Assembly (NCBI RefSeq): GCF_028561755.1
Contig: NZ_JAQQTD010000005.1
Coordinates: forward strand, 62,001 to 126,000
From: Altibacter sp. HG106
Lineage (GTDB): Bacteria; Bacteroidota; Bacteroidia; Flavobacteriales; Flavobacteriaceae
DNA length: 64,000 nucleotides
Direction: 5' to 3'
The notes under the pieces are model-generated. The model had not been told where the DNA came from and did not search any database. It saw only the letters and a program-made list of their open reading frames with translations. Made by a program: the position numbers and the translations under genes. Shown piece after piece: positions 42,729 to 53,132 of this stretch. The stretch's first letter is position 1. Every line of letters starts with the position of its first letter.

Positions 42729-44219
42729 TTATACCTCGAACCAATCGTCTTGCAATACCGAGGTAGGTGCTTCGGCCTCCGAGACATGTGTAAATACTCC
42801 GTGATTCAATCGATAATCATGTTTCCAGTGATTGTAGTTTTCAGACAATTCGATTAAACTGTCGCAGATGAATTTGGCTTCCGCCTGGGTGGTAGTAGGA
42901 TGAATAGAGATTCGAACCCAGCCTGGTTTTAACAGAAATTCACCCAACTGTACTTTCCCTATAATTTCGTCTGATTTCTCTTGATCAAGCTCGAGTAAGT
43001 AATGTCCGTACGTTCCGGCACAACTGCAGCCCCCGCGCGATTGAATGCCATAGCGGTCGCTCAACATCTTTACCGCCAGATCGTGGTGTAGTTCACCAAT
43101 GATCAAACTGATCACTCCTAGTCGCTCCCGGTGATTTCCCGCAAGGATGGAAATTCCTGGAGCCGCATCCAAACGATCAAAAATATACTCCAACAGCTCA
43201 TGTTCGCGTTTCATAATATTCGACACCCCCATTTTTTCTTTCAGTTTAATGGCCAGGGACGTGCGAATGACCTGCAAAAATCCTGGGGTGCCCCCGTCTT
43301 CTCGTACTTCAATATTATCGATGAATTTATGCGTGCCCCAGGGTGTGGTCCAATCTACGGTTCCTCCACCGGGGCAATCCGGGACCATATTCTTGTACAG
43401 TTTTTTATTAAAGATGAGTACCCCACTGCTACCGGGACCTCCCAAAAATTTATGTGGAGAGAGAAAGATGGCGTCTAAAGCTTCTTCTTCGTTCTCGGGG
43501 TGCATATTAATGTCGATATAGGGTGCAGAACAGGCAAAATCCACAAAACAGAGTCCGTTGTTTCTATGCATCAATGCCGCTACGTCATGATACGGCGTTC
43601 GAATACCTGTAACGTTCGAGCAACTTGTTATGGACGCAATTTTGACTTCGCGGCCCTCATATTTCTCAACCAAGCGCGCTAGCGCATCCATGCAAAATAA
43701 ACCTTCCTCGTTGCAAGGAATCACCTCTACCGTAGCCACGGTTTCAAGCCAGGAAGTTTGATTGCTATGATGTTCCATATGCGACACAAAAACCACAGGG
43801 CGCTGCGCTTCCGGCAACGAAAACTGATCCTTTATCTGCTCAGGGATTTTTAATCCCAGTATCCGTTGAAATTTATTCACGGCTCCCGTCATTCCCGTTC
43901 CGGTAGTTATGAGTACATCATCGGCACCTGCCCGTACATGTTGCTTGATAATATCTCGAGCGCGTTGATACGACTGTGTCATCGTGGTACCCGTCACTGC
44001 GGTTTCTGTGTGGGTATTGGCTACAAAAGGCCCAAAATTATTGAGAATCTTCGCTTCGATAGGATGGTACAATCTACCGCTGGCGGTCCAATCGGCATAG
44101 ACAATTTTTCGCTTTCCGAAGGGAGACATAAACTCTTGGTCAATACCTAGAATTTCTTTTCTGAACGGTTCGAAGTACGATTCCAGCGCCGTACGAGAGG
44201 GTTGCGTTACGGGTTCCAT
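42729..44219 (-). CDS. Class V aminotransferase-fold protein (cysteine desulfurase-like)
   Basis: This 496-residue PLP enzyme of the NifS/SufS superfamily has the PLP-lysine in FLSPHKFLGGPGSSG, an Asp-Phe motif CFVDFACSAPY, and HMEHHSNQTSW in the substrate region. RGGCSCAGTYGHYLL corresponds to the cysteine-bearing loop of desulfurases and contains two Cys. It is about 90 residues longer than SufS. A true desulfurase role is possible but unproven; such long forms are often annotated only as aminotransferase class V. It has no partner suf/nif genes here. Confidence 0.82.
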   Translation of the reverse strand: MEPVTQPSRTALESYFEPFRKEILGIDQEFMSPFGKRKIVYADWTASGRLYHPIEAKILNNFGPFVANTHTETAVTGTTMTQSYQRARDIIKQHVRAGADDVLITTGTGMTGAVNKFQRILGLKIPEQIKDQFSLPEAQRPVVFVSHMEHHSNQTSWLETVATVEVIPCNEEGLFCMDALARLVEKYEGREVKIASITSCSNVTGIRTPYHDVAALMHRNNGLCFVDFACSAPYIDINMHPENEEEALDAIFLSPHKFLGGPGSSGVLIFNKKLYKNMVPDCPGGGTVDWTTPWGTHKFIDNIEVREDGGTPGFLQVIRTSLAIKLKEKMGVSNIMKREHELLEYIFDRLDAAPGISILAGNHRERLGVISLIIGELHHDLAVKMLSDRYGIQSRGGCSCAGTYGHYLLELDQEKSDEIIGKVQLGEFLLKPGWVRISIHPTTTQAEAKFICDSLIELSENYNHWKHDYRLNHGVFTHVSEAEAPTSVLQDDWFEV

Positions 44220-44251
44220 GCGTTTCTGTTAATCGTTATAAAGATAGAAAA

Positions 44252-45637
44252 TTAAGACATATAGGATTCAATTTCACGAATAAAACGATCGGCAAGGGCA
44301 TCGGCTTTCTCCTGACTTTTAGCTTCGGTATAAATTCGAACGATGGGTTCGGTATTCGACTTACGGAGGTGTACCCAATTGTCGGGAAAATCGATCTTCA
44401 CTCCGTCTACCGTATTAATTTCTTCGGAAGCATAGGTTTCCGAAATACTTTTGAGTAATGCATCTACATCGAGTTCGGGCGTTAATTGTATTTTTTTCTT
44501 ACTCATAAAATAGGCCGTGTACCGTTTCCGAAGCTCACTTACCGATACTTTCTGTTCCGCCAAATGACTTAGTAGTAAGGCAATACCCACTAAGCTATCT
44601 CTTCCGTAGTGCAGCTCGGGATAGATGATGCCCCCATTTCCCTCTCCACCGATCACCGCATTGGTTTCTTTCATTTTGGTGACTACATTTACTTCGCCTA
44701 CCGCACTCGCCGTGTACTGGCCTCCGTGCTTTTCAGTCACATCACGCAGGGCGCGCGAAGAAGACAAATTGGAAACGGTATTCCCAGATTGATGCCCTAA
44801 AATATAATCGGCCACGGCTACTAAAGTATATTCTTCTCCAAACATCTGCCCTTTTTCGTCTACAATCGCCAATCTATCTACATCCGGATCTACCACAATT
44901 CCGAAGTCGGCTTTTTCATCGACCACCTTTTTCATGAGATCCCCTAAGTGCTCTTTCAAAGGTTCCGGATTGTGTGGAAATTCCCCATTGGGAGTACAAA
45001 ATAGTTTTACGGGATGAACATCCAGCGCCTCGAGCAACAAAGGAACGGCAATTCCTCCCGTGGAATTGACACCGTCGACCACAATTTTAAAATTTGCTTT
45101 TTTAATGGCGGAAACGTTCACCAAAGGCAACTCCAAGATCTCGTCTATATGCAGATCGATATAGGCATCGTTCTTAGTGATTTTTCCCAACGCATCTACC
45201 TCACTGAAATCGATGGCACCTCCCTCGGCAATATCCAGAATTTCCTGTCCGGCCACCGCATCTAAGAACTCACCTTTCGCATTGAGCAGTTTTAAGGCAT
45301 TCCATTGTTTGGGGTTGTGACTGGCGGTTAGAATAATACCTCCATCGGCATGTTCCATGGTAACCGCCATTTCTACGGTGGGTGTTGTTGACAGTCCAAG
45401 ATCTACCACGTGAATACCAAGACCCACTAAGGTGTTCATTACCAATTGTTGCACCATCTCTCCCGAGATGCGGGCGTCTCTCCCTACCACGACACGATAG
45501 TTTTCTTTATTCCGTTGTTTTTTGATCCAACTTCCGTAGGCCGAAGCATATCGAACGGCGTCAATAGGAGTTAAGTTGTCTCCGGGCGTGCCTCCAATGG
45601 TTCCACGGATTCCCGATATAGATTTAATAAGTGTCAT
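44252..45637 (-). CDS. glmM: Phosphoglucosamine mutase
   Basis: The 461-residue alpha-D-phosphohexomutase has the catalytic phosphoserine loop TASHNPKQW (Ser106), metal loop DPDVDRLAI, sugar loop GGEGNGGIIYPELHYGRD and phosphate loop RKSNTEPIVRIYTEAK. The GEGNGG sugar-binding motif and the start SGIRGTIGG fit the GlmM/ManB-like group usual in Bacteroidetes, so GlcN-6-P to GlcN-1-P is the likely reaction; mannose mutase activity cannot be excluded. It would supply UDP-GlcNAc, also needed by the polysaccharide locus. It overlaps the acyltransferase gene by 4 bp. Confidence 0.85.
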   Translation of the reverse strand: MTLIKSISGIRGTIGGTPGDNLTPIDAVRYASAYGSWIKKQRNKENYRVVVGRDARISGEMVQQLVMNTLVGLGIHVVDLGLSTTPTVEMAVTMEHADGGIILTASHNPKQWNALKLLNAKGEFLDAVAGQEILDIAEGGAIDFSEVDALGKITKNDAYIDLHIDEILELPLVNVSAIKKANFKIVVDGVNSTGGIAVPLLLEALDVHPVKLFCTPNGEFPHNPEPLKEHLGDLMKKVVDEKADFGIVVDPDVDRLAIVDEKGQMFGEEYTLVAVADYILGHQSGNTVSNLSSSRALRDVTEKHGGQYTASAVGEVNVVTKMKETNAVIGGEGNGGIIYPELHYGRDSLVGIALLLSHLAEQKVSVSELRKRYTAYFMSKKKIQLTPELDVDALLKSISETYASEEINTVDGVKIDFPDNWVHLRKSNTEPIVRIYTEAKSQEKADALADRFIREIESYMS

Positions 45638-46704
45638 TTTCTAAATTTTGATTTGAGGTTGAGAAAATAGGTTTCTACATACCGATAAGAAACATGTGCT
45701 ACTATCAGCGTTATAACTAGCGTGCTAAACTGTGTCAAAATAATCGCTGCTACGGCACCTAATTGCGCAGCCCATTCTCCTTTTAAAAATAGGTACACCA
45801 CAAAGTTAAGCACTATGGCGTGATACATGTAAATTCCGTAGGAAATATTTCCAAAATAATTCAGTAAGGGATTGGATATGATTACGTTTCGGTGATTGTG
45901 GGCGGCGGTATGAACAAAGAGACAGAATAATACTACGGTGAGTACATGCTTCCCTTGATAGGTTGGCAACAGCAGCCAATCGGTGGTGAAATAAACGAGG
46001 GTGGCAACGCAAATACTCAGCGGAATCCAAAGCGAACTTTTCAGAAACTGCAAACGCCCCTGTGCCTCCATGAGCGCAATGATTCCTCCTCCAAACAAGT
46101 AGAAATAAACCATTTGATATTTCCGAAGCAAATAAAACGCCTCCCAATGAAATAAAAGTAGATATATCCCCACCAACGCGGTTAAGACTATTAAAATTCG
46201 TTTGGTCCGGATTAGAAATAGCAGCGGCGCAACGAGCAAATAAAACTGCTCTTCGATTCCAATAGACCAAAGGATCTCCAAGATTCCACCCGGTTCATAA
46301 AGGCTGGCGCTGATATTTGGGAAAAAGAAAACGGAGAGACCCAATGCCTTCCAAAAGGGATAATTCGAGTCGTAGGCGATTCCTAAAGCCGGGAGCGCTA
46401 TCCAGTAAAAAAAGAATCCAAAGAACAATACCAAATAATACAGCGGAAAGATGCGGAGGATCCGGCGCATATAGAAATTCGAAATAGAAAAGGTTCCATT
46501 TTGTTTGGCCCGATAGATCAATCGGATAATCAGAAATCCACTTAGCACAAAAAACATATAAACGGCTTCGATGCCCCGCTGAAAGATGGGCGCGTCATTA
46601 AAGTAGGGTAATCCTTGACTCTCACAGAGCTTCGGAACATGATAGATAAGTACCATGGTTGCCAGAAGGAATCGCAAGACGTCTAAATTGGGCAGTCGCT
46701 TCAA
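45634..46704 (-). CDS. Acyltransferase-3 family membrane protein
   Basis: The 356-residue integral membrane acyltransferase (OafA/NodX-like) has about ten helices. The N-terminal PNLDVLRFLLATMVLIYHV contains the family Arg and His, and FMRRILRIFPLYYLVL and WSIGIEEQFYLLVAPLL are further signatures. It O-acylates an extracytoplasmic glycan, substrate unknown. The start appears to be TTG (46702-46704), supported by the family-like N-terminus; no in-frame ATG lies nearby. It overlaps glmM by 4 bp. Confidence 0.88.
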   Translation of the reverse strand: MKRLPNLDVLRFLLATMVLIYHVPKLCESQGLPYFNDAPIFQRGIEAVYMFFVLSGFLIIRLIYRAKQNGTFSISNFYMRRILRIFPLYYLVLFFGFFFYWIALPALGIAYDSNYPFWKALGLSVFFFPNISASLYEPGGILEILWSIGIEEQFYLLVAPLLFLIRTKRILIVLTALVGIYLLLFHWEAFYLLRKYQMVYFYLFGGGIIALMEAQGRLQFLKSSLWIPLSICVATLVYFTTDWLLLPTYQGKHVLTVVLFCLFVHTAAHNHRNVIISNPLLNYFGNISYGIYMYHAIVLNFVVYLFLKGEWAAQLGAVAAIILTQFSTLVITLIVAHVSYRYVETYFLNLKSKFRK

Positions 46705-46745
46705 AAAGGCAGGTTTTACGCAGCTAAATTACATATATTTATGCA

Positions 46746-47330
46746 ATGAATTTTTTGGCGCATATCTATCTTTCCGGAACCGATGAAGGCGTTATAATCG
46801 GAAACTTTATTGCCGACGGGATCAAAGGCAAACGCTATCTAAAGTACCCGGAAGCCATTCAGAAAGGAATATTACTGCACCGAGCCATCGATACCTTTAC
46901 CGACCAACACGCTACGGTAAAACAGAGCACGGCCCGACTGCATCAAAACTACGGTCACTACAGCGGTGTTATTGTAGACATTCTTTATGATCATTATCTT
47001 GCTAAAAATTGGTCTCAGTACCACGAGCAACCCTTATCTGAGTTCGTACAAAATTTCTATGCCCTGTTGCGGGAGAACTTCGCGGTGCTCCCCGTGCGCA
47101 TCCAACGAATGATGCCGTATATGATTACCGATAATTGGTTAGAAAGTTACGCTTCGGTAGCCGGCATCAGCCATATTTTAAAGCAAATGAACGTGCGTAC
47201 TAAAGGCGTTTCCAAGATGAATTTTGCCGTCATTGAGCTGGAGGCTTATTACGAAGAGTTTGAAGCTGAATTCACTTCTTTTTTTTCTGAATTGATTATC
47301 TTTTCCCAACAAAAATTAGCCACACTATGA
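46746..47330 (+). CDS. Acyl carrier protein phosphodiesterase-like protein (AcpH/DUF479)
   Basis: The 194-residue protein opens MNFLAHIYLSGTDEGVIIGNFIADGIKG, the conserved His and Asp motif of AcpH. HRAIDTFTDQH and VDILYDHYLAKNW supply further HD-like metal residues. AcpH removes the 4'-phosphopantetheine of ACP. Its stop overlaps the gamma-glutamyltransferase start by 4 bp, a coupling with no obvious functional link. A degenerate TATATTTA lies in the 41-bp divergent gap. Confidence 0.88.
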   Translation: MNFLAHIYLSGTDEGVIIGNFIADGIKGKRYLKYPEAIQKGILLHRAIDTFTDQHATVKQSTARLHQNYGHYSGVIVDILYDHYLAKNWSQYHEQPLSEFVQNFYALLRENFAVLPVRIQRMMPYMITDNWLESYASVAGISHILKQMNVRTKGVSKMNFAVIELEAYYEEFEAEFTSFFSELIIFSQQKLATL

Positions 47331-49045
47331 AATCACTTCCCTACCTTCTTCTATTATTTTTGAGCCTCTGGGCCTGTAAAGACAAACCTGCCCCGGCTGA
47401 GCCTGCAGCTCCTGTAATTGGGACCCTTGCAGAAAATGCCATGGTAGTTTCTGCTCGAGAAGAAGCGTCCAAAATCGGGGTCGAAATATTAAAGAAAGGA
47501 GGGAATGCCTTTGACGCAATGGTCGCTACCGAAATGGCACTTGCCGTTGCCTACCCGTATGCCGGAAATTTGGGGGGAGGTGGCTTTATGGTATACAGAA
47601 CGCAATACGGTGAAATTGGCGCCTTAGATTATCGAGAAAAAGCGCCCTTAGCGGCAGAGCGGGATATGTATTTAGACAGCGCCGGAAATTACCTTTCGGA
47701 AAAAAGTAAAGTCGGCGCACTCGCTGTAGGGGTTCCCGGAACCGTTGCCGGCATTTTTGCCGTTCATCAAAAGCTAGGCACCCTTCCTATGGAAGAATTG
47801 CTTCGTCCCGTGATAGCGCTGGCACGAAATGGCTATGTGGTGACTGAAAAACAAGCGGGAAGATTTGAACAATACGCCTCGGTATTTGAAAAAGTAAATG
47901 AAGAAGCTTCGCTGTATACCCTGGGACAAAAAGCGGGAGATACCATCAAAAATGAAGCGCTTGCGGCTACCTTAGAACGCCTGGCAGATAAAGGAAGATC
48001 GGAGTTCTATCAAGGTGAAACCGCCGAAAAACTGGTGGCTTTTTTACAGTCAAAAAATGGCATCATCACCCTAGAGGATTTGGACGCCTATGAAGCGCAA
48101 TGGCGAGAACCGGTTCAATTCACGTACAAGGGTCTCAATATTATTTCGATGTCTCCTCCTTCCAGTGGAGGCGTGTGCCTGGCGCAGATCATGAAGATGG
48201 TCGAGCCCTATGATTTGTCGGAGTATGGCCATAACAGCACCAAGTCGATTCAATTGCTTGCGGAAGCAGAACGACGCGCGTATGCTGATCGGAGTTACTA
48301 TTTAGGCGATCCCGACTTTGTTGAGATCCCATTAGACACCCTGATTTCTGAAGGGTATGCAGTCTCGCGTATGGAAAACTTTACCTTTCAGGCGGCCACT
48401 CCTTCCTCTGAAGTAACCCACGGAAATATTACCATGGCAGAAGCAGCGATGGCGGAAAGTATGGAGACCACTCACTATTCTATAGTCGATGCCTTCGGAA
48501 ATGCTATTGCTGTCACCACCACCTTAAATGGAGCTTATGGCTCCAAGCTGTATGCCAAAGAACTCGGATTCTTTCTGAACAATGAGATGGACGACTTTAG
48601 TGCCAAACCCGGAACACCAAATATGTTCGGACTCATTGGCGGGGAAGCCAATGCCATTGAACCTCAAAAGCGCATGCTGAGTTCGATGACCCCCACCCTG
48701 ATCGAAAAGGAGGGAGCGTTTTGGATGAGTGTAGGTACGCCGGGAGGCTCTACTATCATCACTTCCGTTTTACAAACCATACTAAACGTTTATGAATACG
48801 ACATGAGCATGCAGGAAGCTGTGAACGCCCCGCGATTTCATCATCAGTGGTTGCCCGATATTGTGATGTTTGAACCCGATTCTTTTCCGCAGCCAACCTT
48901 AGACAGTTTATCGCAATTAGGATACACCATCGATGTCAACAACGCACCCGTAATTGGAAAAGTAGACGCTATCCTGCGACTTCCTGACGGAACCTTGGAA
49001 GGAGGGGCCGACCGACGCGGGGATGATACCGCTGTGGGTTATTAA
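47327..49045 (+). CDS. ggt: Gamma-glutamyltransferase lipoprotein
   Basis: This 572-residue Ntn-hydrolase precursor carries a lipoprotein signal (LFLSLWAC) and a short Pro/Ala linker. The large subunit has GGNAFDAMVATEMALAVAYPYAGNLGGGGFMV. Autocleavage should occur before the Thr of METTHYSIVD (near residue 381), followed by NAIAVTTTLNGAYGS and MLSSMTPTLI of the small subunit. It acts on glutathione and other gamma-glutamyl compounds in the periplasm or at the outer membrane. Length is typical. Confidence 0.94.
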   Translation: MKSLPYLLLLFLSLWACKDKPAPAEPAAPVIGTLAENAMVVSAREEASKIGVEILKKGGNAFDAMVATEMALAVAYPYAGNLGGGGFMVYRTQYGEIGALDYREKAPLAAERDMYLDSAGNYLSEKSKVGALAVGVPGTVAGIFAVHQKLGTLPMEELLRPVIALARNGYVVTEKQAGRFEQYASVFEKVNEEASLYTLGQKAGDTIKNEALAATLERLADKGRSEFYQGETAEKLVAFLQSKNGIITLEDLDAYEAQWREPVQFTYKGLNIISMSPPSSGGVCLAQIMKMVEPYDLSEYGHNSTKSIQLLAEAERRAYADRSYYLGDPDFVEIPLDTLISEGYAVSRMENFTFQAATPSSEVTHGNITMAEAAMAESMETTHYSIVDAFGNAIAVTTTLNGAYGSKLYAKELGFFLNNEMDDFSAKPGTPNMFGLIGGEANAIEPQKRMLSSMTPTLIEKEGAFWMSVGTPGGSTIITSVLQTILNVYEYDMSMQEAVNAPRFHHQWLPDIVMFEPDSFPQPTLDSLSQLGYTIDVNNAPVIGKVDAILRLPDGTLEGGADRRGDDTAVGY

Positions 49046-49195
49046 AAATAGCTGGTTTCTGGTCGTTCATCGATAAAATCGTCCATAGAGCGATTTGTAA
49101 GTATTTTACTACAAAAATCCCTATTTTTACCGCCCGAAATTCTTTACTTGTAAGAAGTTACACACAGCTGAGGCATTGCTAGGTGCATTCTATTC
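49046..49195. other. Gap with a weak promoter candidate
   Basis: This 150-bp gap holds a TATTTTTA at 49122-49129, one base off the -7 consensus, 66 nt before the next ATG, and a weak 6-bp inverted repeat (AAATCG/CGATTT). Nothing else is recognised. Confidence 0.35.
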
Positions 49196-50209
49196 ATGAG
49201 AGAACGATCTATTGTAAGCGATATTTCAACCCTGCTCCCGCTATTTATTAGCGGGCTTCTGTGTATTGGTCTTTCTTTTCTTTTGTGGCAAAAAACGACC
49301 ACCGACCCCACCTTCGTTACCACCCTTAATGAGGTCTCTATCGTTTTTATCAGCATCAGCGGTTTTTTAAGTGCGATCATCATGGTTTATCTGGTCGCTG
49401 CCGCCATGTCTATGAAACGCAACCGAACTACCGCCATCGATAGTTTGAGCAAGGTCACGCAAAAAATGCATCACTTCCGCAATATCGTAGAGCTTTTGCT
49501 TCGGTCGAAGATGTGGCTTTCTGGATTGAAAGAATACATCGATGAAGAATTTTCGGGCCTTACCTTCTTTGATGTCAAAGAATTTTACAAGGGTAAATCA
49601 AAACTTGCCATTGAATTTTTACAGGAAAATCACCACTACGCCGACACAGAAAATCTCTATCTCGAATTGAAATCGCTTTTAATGACCCATCCCAGAGAGA
49701 AATCCCTTCCGGAAGCGATCAAATACCCACGAGCGTACGCCAACGAAATCGTTCAAAAATGGCTGGAACATAAATGTGGTTCGGGCTTGTGGTACTATTT
49801 TGGGTATAAGTACGGAATTTATAAAGAATCTCTCGATTACAACGCTGTCTTTGAAAGACATCAGGAAAAGATCATGACCTTAGCGCATAGCATTGACGCT
49901 GAAGCTTTTGAAGACTCTTCTTTCAACGAAGTCTTCTTGTCGAAATTAGGCGAGTATATGTCACAGGAAGTCATTCCTAAACTGCTGCAATTTCAGGAAA
50001 AGACGGGGCGTAGGGTACCGGGAATGCTACGATATTTGTATATCATCTTTTTAGTGCTCATCATAGCTGGCGTACTCTTACCGCTGTTACATTTGCTCTT
50101 TTCATTTACCATCATTGCCTTGGTGATTAGCTATGCGCTTGTCATCAGTACCCTGTTCTTTATCAGCATCTCCTTACTTCCGTTTCTTTCCCGCGAAATC
50201 AATCGATAA
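49196..50209 (+). CDS. Unknown membrane protein with terminal helix pairs
   Basis: The 337-residue protein is not recognised. Two helices near the N-terminus (about 10-28 and 41-68) and two near the C-terminus (about 283-305 and 307-333) enclose a ~210-residue soluble, helix-rich domain with many aromatic and charged residues (GLTFFDVKEFYKGKSKLAIEFL; HKCGSGLWYYFGYKYGIYKESL). It could be a membrane-anchored sensor or scaffold. It stands between ggt and uvrA in the same direction with its own upstream gap. Confidence 0.7.
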   Translation: MRERSIVSDISTLLPLFISGLLCIGLSFLLWQKTTTDPTFVTTLNEVSIVFISISGFLSAIIMVYLVAAAMSMKRNRTTAIDSLSKVTQKMHHFRNIVELLLRSKMWLSGLKEYIDEEFSGLTFFDVKEFYKGKSKLAIEFLQENHHYADTENLYLELKSLLMTHPREKSLPEAIKYPRAYANEIVQKWLEHKCGSGLWYYFGYKYGIYKESLDYNAVFERHQEKIMTLAHSIDAEAFEDSSFNEVFLSKLGEYMSQEVIPKLLQFQEKTGRRVPGMLRYLYIIFLVLIIAGVLLPLLHLLFSFTIIALVISYALVISTLFFISISLLPFLSREINR

Positions 50210-50280
50210 GCCGTTCTTTTTTTCTTCTGAAACCTTCGCATTGAAGATGGATAGAAGTGTGAATTTTCAATTCAATTAAG

Positions 50281-50288
50281 TACCTTTG
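50281..50288 (+). promoter_or_regulatory. -7 promoter box of uvrA
   Basis: TACCTTTG (TAnnTTTG) ends 6 nt before the ATG at 50295. It decides the start: the in-frame TTG at 50286 belongs to the promoter. Confidence 0.6.
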
Positions 50289-50294
50289 CAAACT

Positions 50295-53126
50295 ATGGAA
50301 AAAAAGGAGGATGTGATTGAGGTTTTGGGGGCTCGTGTTCACAATTTAAAGAACATAGACGTTTCCATTCCAAGAGAGAAATTAGTAGTGATTACAGGGC
50401 TTTCCGGCAGCGGAAAATCTTCTCTGGCGTTCGATACGATTTACGCCGAAGGACAACGTCGTTACATTGAAACCTTTTCGGCTTACGCCCGTCAATTTTT
50501 AGGAAGTTTAGAACGACCCGATGTCGATAAAATTGAAGGCCTATCTCCCGTTATTGCCATCGAGCAAAAAACCACGAGTAAGAGTCCGCGTTCCACGGTT
50601 GGCACCATTACCGAGATTTATGATTTTTTACGCCTATTGTTCGCACGCGCCAGTGACGCTTACAGCTACAATACCGGCCAAAAAATGGTGAGCTACAGCG
50701 ACGAACAGATCAAACAGCTTATCATAGACGAATTTAAAGATCGCAAGGTAAGTGTACTCGCCCCTGTCATTCGCTCTCGAAAAGGGCATTACCGTGAATT
50801 ATTTGAACAAATTGGCAAGCAAGGGTTTGTAAAAGTTCGGGTAGACGGCGAGGTTATGGACATCGTAAAAGGCATGCGCATCGATCGGTACAAAACACAC
50901 GATATCGAAATTGTGATCGATCGCCTTAAGATTTCTGATGCCAGTGATCAGGAAAAGCGTCTTTCAGAAACGATCGTAACCGCCATGTATCATGGGGGCG
51001 ACGTACTGATGGTGTTGGATAACGAAACGAACGAAGTACGGTATTTTAGTCGGTCGCTTATGTGTCCGTCTTCCGGTATCTCCTACCCCAATCCCGAACC
51101 CAACAATTTCTCGTTTAACAGTCCGAAGGGCATGTGCCCCGAATGCAAAGGTCTGGGGAAATTACACAGGGTGAATTTAGAAAAAATTGTTCCCGACCCT
51201 TCCCTTTCCATAAAACAGGGGGCGTTGGCACCGCACGGCCCGCAAAAAAGCAAGTGGGTCTTTAAACAATTGGAGATCATTGCCAAAAAATATGATTTCG
51301 AATTGAGTGACCCGTTTTCCAGTATTCCGGAAGAAGCCAAAAACATGATTTTTCACGGAGGAAACTCTTCCTTTGACGTCGAGTCAAAAACGCTCGGGAT
51401 CACTCGCAATTACAAAATTGATTTTGAAGGTGTTGCGACTTTTCTTCAGAATACCTTTGAAGCCAACGAATCGAAATCACTGCGTCGCTGGGCGAAGGAA
51501 TACATGGATAAGGTAGATTGTCCGTCTTGTGAGGGCAACCGACTTCGGAAAGAGTCGCTTTATTTTAAAGTAAATGGCAAAAATATCGCCGAATTAGCCC
51601 ATATGGACATTGTGGAGCTAACGCAATGGTTCGACGATTTAGAATCGGAATTATCGGATACTCAACAGAAAATCGCTACAGGTATAATCAAAGAAGTACG
51701 CGCGCGACTGCGTTTTTTGAATGATGTAGGACTCACTTACCTCGCCCTCAACCGAAGCTCGAAGTCACTTTCGGGCGGAGAGGCGCAGCGCATCCGACTC
51801 GCAACGCAAATAGGTTCCCAACTGGTAGGGGTGCTTTACATACTGGACGAACCCAGTATTGGGCTTCATCAACGCGATAATGAACGGCTCATCCATTCGC
51901 TGCTTCAGCTTCGGGATATCGGAAATTCGGTAATCGTAGTAGAGCACGATAAGGAGATGATCGAAAGTGCCGATTATGTCATTGATATTGGTCCGGCGGC
52001 CGGCAAACACGGAGGAGAAATCGTTTCCGAAGGAACTCCAGAAACCATCTTACAAACCCATACGCTCACCGCCGATTACCTGAATGGCACCAAGGAAATT
52101 GAACTTCCGAAGAAACGTCGCAACGGAAACGGAAAAACCTTGACGCTGTCGGGAGCCACCGGAAATAACTTGAAGAATGTAACTGTGAGTTTCCCGTTAG
52201 GAACCATGATTGGAGTCACCGGAGTTTCGGGAAGTGGTAAATCGACTTTGATCAACGAAACCCTCTACCCTATCTTAAATGCGCATTTTTTTAATGGGGT
52301 CAAAAAACCGATGCCCTATCAAAAAATTGAAGGCCTGCAGCATTTAGACAAGGTGATTGACATTAACCAATCGCCTATCGGGAGAACACCACGTTCGAAT
52401 CCGGCTACGTACACCGGAGTGTTTTCGGAGATACGGAGTTTGTTCGCGAAGATTCCAGAAGCACAAATTAGAGGATATAAACCAGGACGTTTCAGTTTTA
52501 ACGTGAAAGGAGGGCGGTGTGAAACCTGCCAGGGAGGTGGATTACGCGTCATTGAAATGAACTTCCTTCCCGATGTGTATGTGGAATGCGAAACCTGTCA
52601 GGGAAAACGCTTCAACCGTGAAACGCTGGAGATTCGCTACAAAGGAAAGTCCATTTACGACGTACTGGCCATGACAATTGACGAAGCCTGTGAGTTCTTT
52701 GAGCATATTCCGAAGATCTATCGAAAATTAAAAACGATCAGAGACGTGGGCCTAGGATATATTACCTTAGGGCAGCAATCTACTACCCTATCTGGAGGTG
52801 AGGCACAACGTATTAAACTCGCTACGGAACTCTCTAAACGAGACACAGGCAACACCTTCTACATTTTAGATGAACCTACAACAGGCTTGCACTTTGAAGA
52901 CATTCGAGTGTTGATGCAAGTACTGAACCGCTTGGTGGAAAAAGGAAATACCGTCTTGATCATTGAACACAACCTGGATGTGATAAAAATTGTAGATTAC
53001 ATTATTGATATCGGGCCTGAAGGTGGGAAGCAGGGTGGAACAGTGATTGCCACCGGCACGCCGGAAGCTATAAGTGAGGAAACAAAAAGCCACACGGCAC
53101 GTTTCCTAAAAAAAGAATTACATTAG
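50295..53126 (+). CDS. uvrA: Excinuclease ABC subunit A
   Basis: This ~943-residue DNA-damage recognition ATPase has two ABC modules: Walker [10 protein letters not shown] near residue 37 and GVSGSGKST in the second half, with signatures [10 protein letters not shown] and [10 protein letters not shown] and Walker [11 protein letters not shown] / [10 protein letters not shown]. The UvrB-binding and insertion regions are present. The C-terminal zinc finger (CETCQGG ... CETCQGK) is intact. In the first finger the leading pair reads CPSS instead of CxxC while the second pair CPEC is kept, so that finger has lost a ligand. It probably forms one unit with the LOG gene, 6 bp downstream. Confidence 0.97.
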   Translation: MEKKEDVIEVLGARVHNLKNIDVSIPREKLVVITGLSGSGKSSLAFDTIYAEGQRRYIETFSAYARQFLGSLERPDVDKIEGLSPVIAIEQKTTSKSPRSTVGTITEIYDFLRLLFARASDAYSYNTGQKMVSYSDEQIKQLIIDEFKDRKVSVLAPVIRSRKGHYRELFEQIGKQGFVKVRVDGEVMDIVKGMRIDRYKTHDIEIVIDRLKISDASDQEKRLSETIVTAMYHGGDVLMVLDNETNEVRYFSRSLMCPSSGISYPNPEPNNFSFNSPKGMCPECKGLGKLHRVNLEKIVPDPSLSIKQGALAPHGPQKSKWVFKQLEIIAKKYDFELSDPFSSIPEEAKNMIFHGGNSSFDVESKTLGITRNYKIDFEGVATFLQNTFEANESKSLRRWAKEYMDKVDCPSCEGNRLRKESLYFKVNGKNIAELAHMDIVELTQWFDDLESELSDTQQKIATGIIKEVRARLRFLNDVGLTYLALNRSSKSLSGGEAQRIRLATQIGSQLVGVLYILDEPSIGLHQRDNERLIHSLLQLRDIGNSVIVVEHDKEMIESADYVIDIGPAAGKHGGEIVSEGTPETILQTHTLTADYLNGTKEIELPKKRRNGNGKTLTLSGATGNNLKNVTVSFPLGTMIGVTGVSGSGKSTLINETLYPILNAHFFNGVKKPMPYQKIEGLQHLDKVIDINQSPIGRTPRSNPATYTGVFSEIRSLFAKIPEAQIRGYKPGRFSFNVKGGRCETCQGGGLRVIEMNFLPDVYVECETCQGKRFNRETLEIRYKGKSIYDVLAMTIDEACEFFEHIPKIYRKLKTIRDVGLGYITLGQQSTTLSGGEAQRIKLATELSKRDTGNTFYILDEPTTGLHFEDIRVLMQVLNRLVEKGNTVLIIEHNLDVIKIVDYIIDIGPEGGKQGGTVIATGTPEAISEETKSHTARFLKKELH

Positions 53127-53132
53127 CACGCT

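Noticed and set aside
42729-44219. Firm naming as SufS/IscS cysteine desulfurase
   Set aside because: The PLP fold and a Cys loop are present, but the protein is about 90 residues longer and no suf or isc partner genes are adjacent.
44252-46704. glmM and the acyltransferase as part of the capsule locus
   Set aside because: They are about 20 kb away from it and separated by unrelated housekeeping genes; only a metabolic link through UDP-GlcNAc is plausible.
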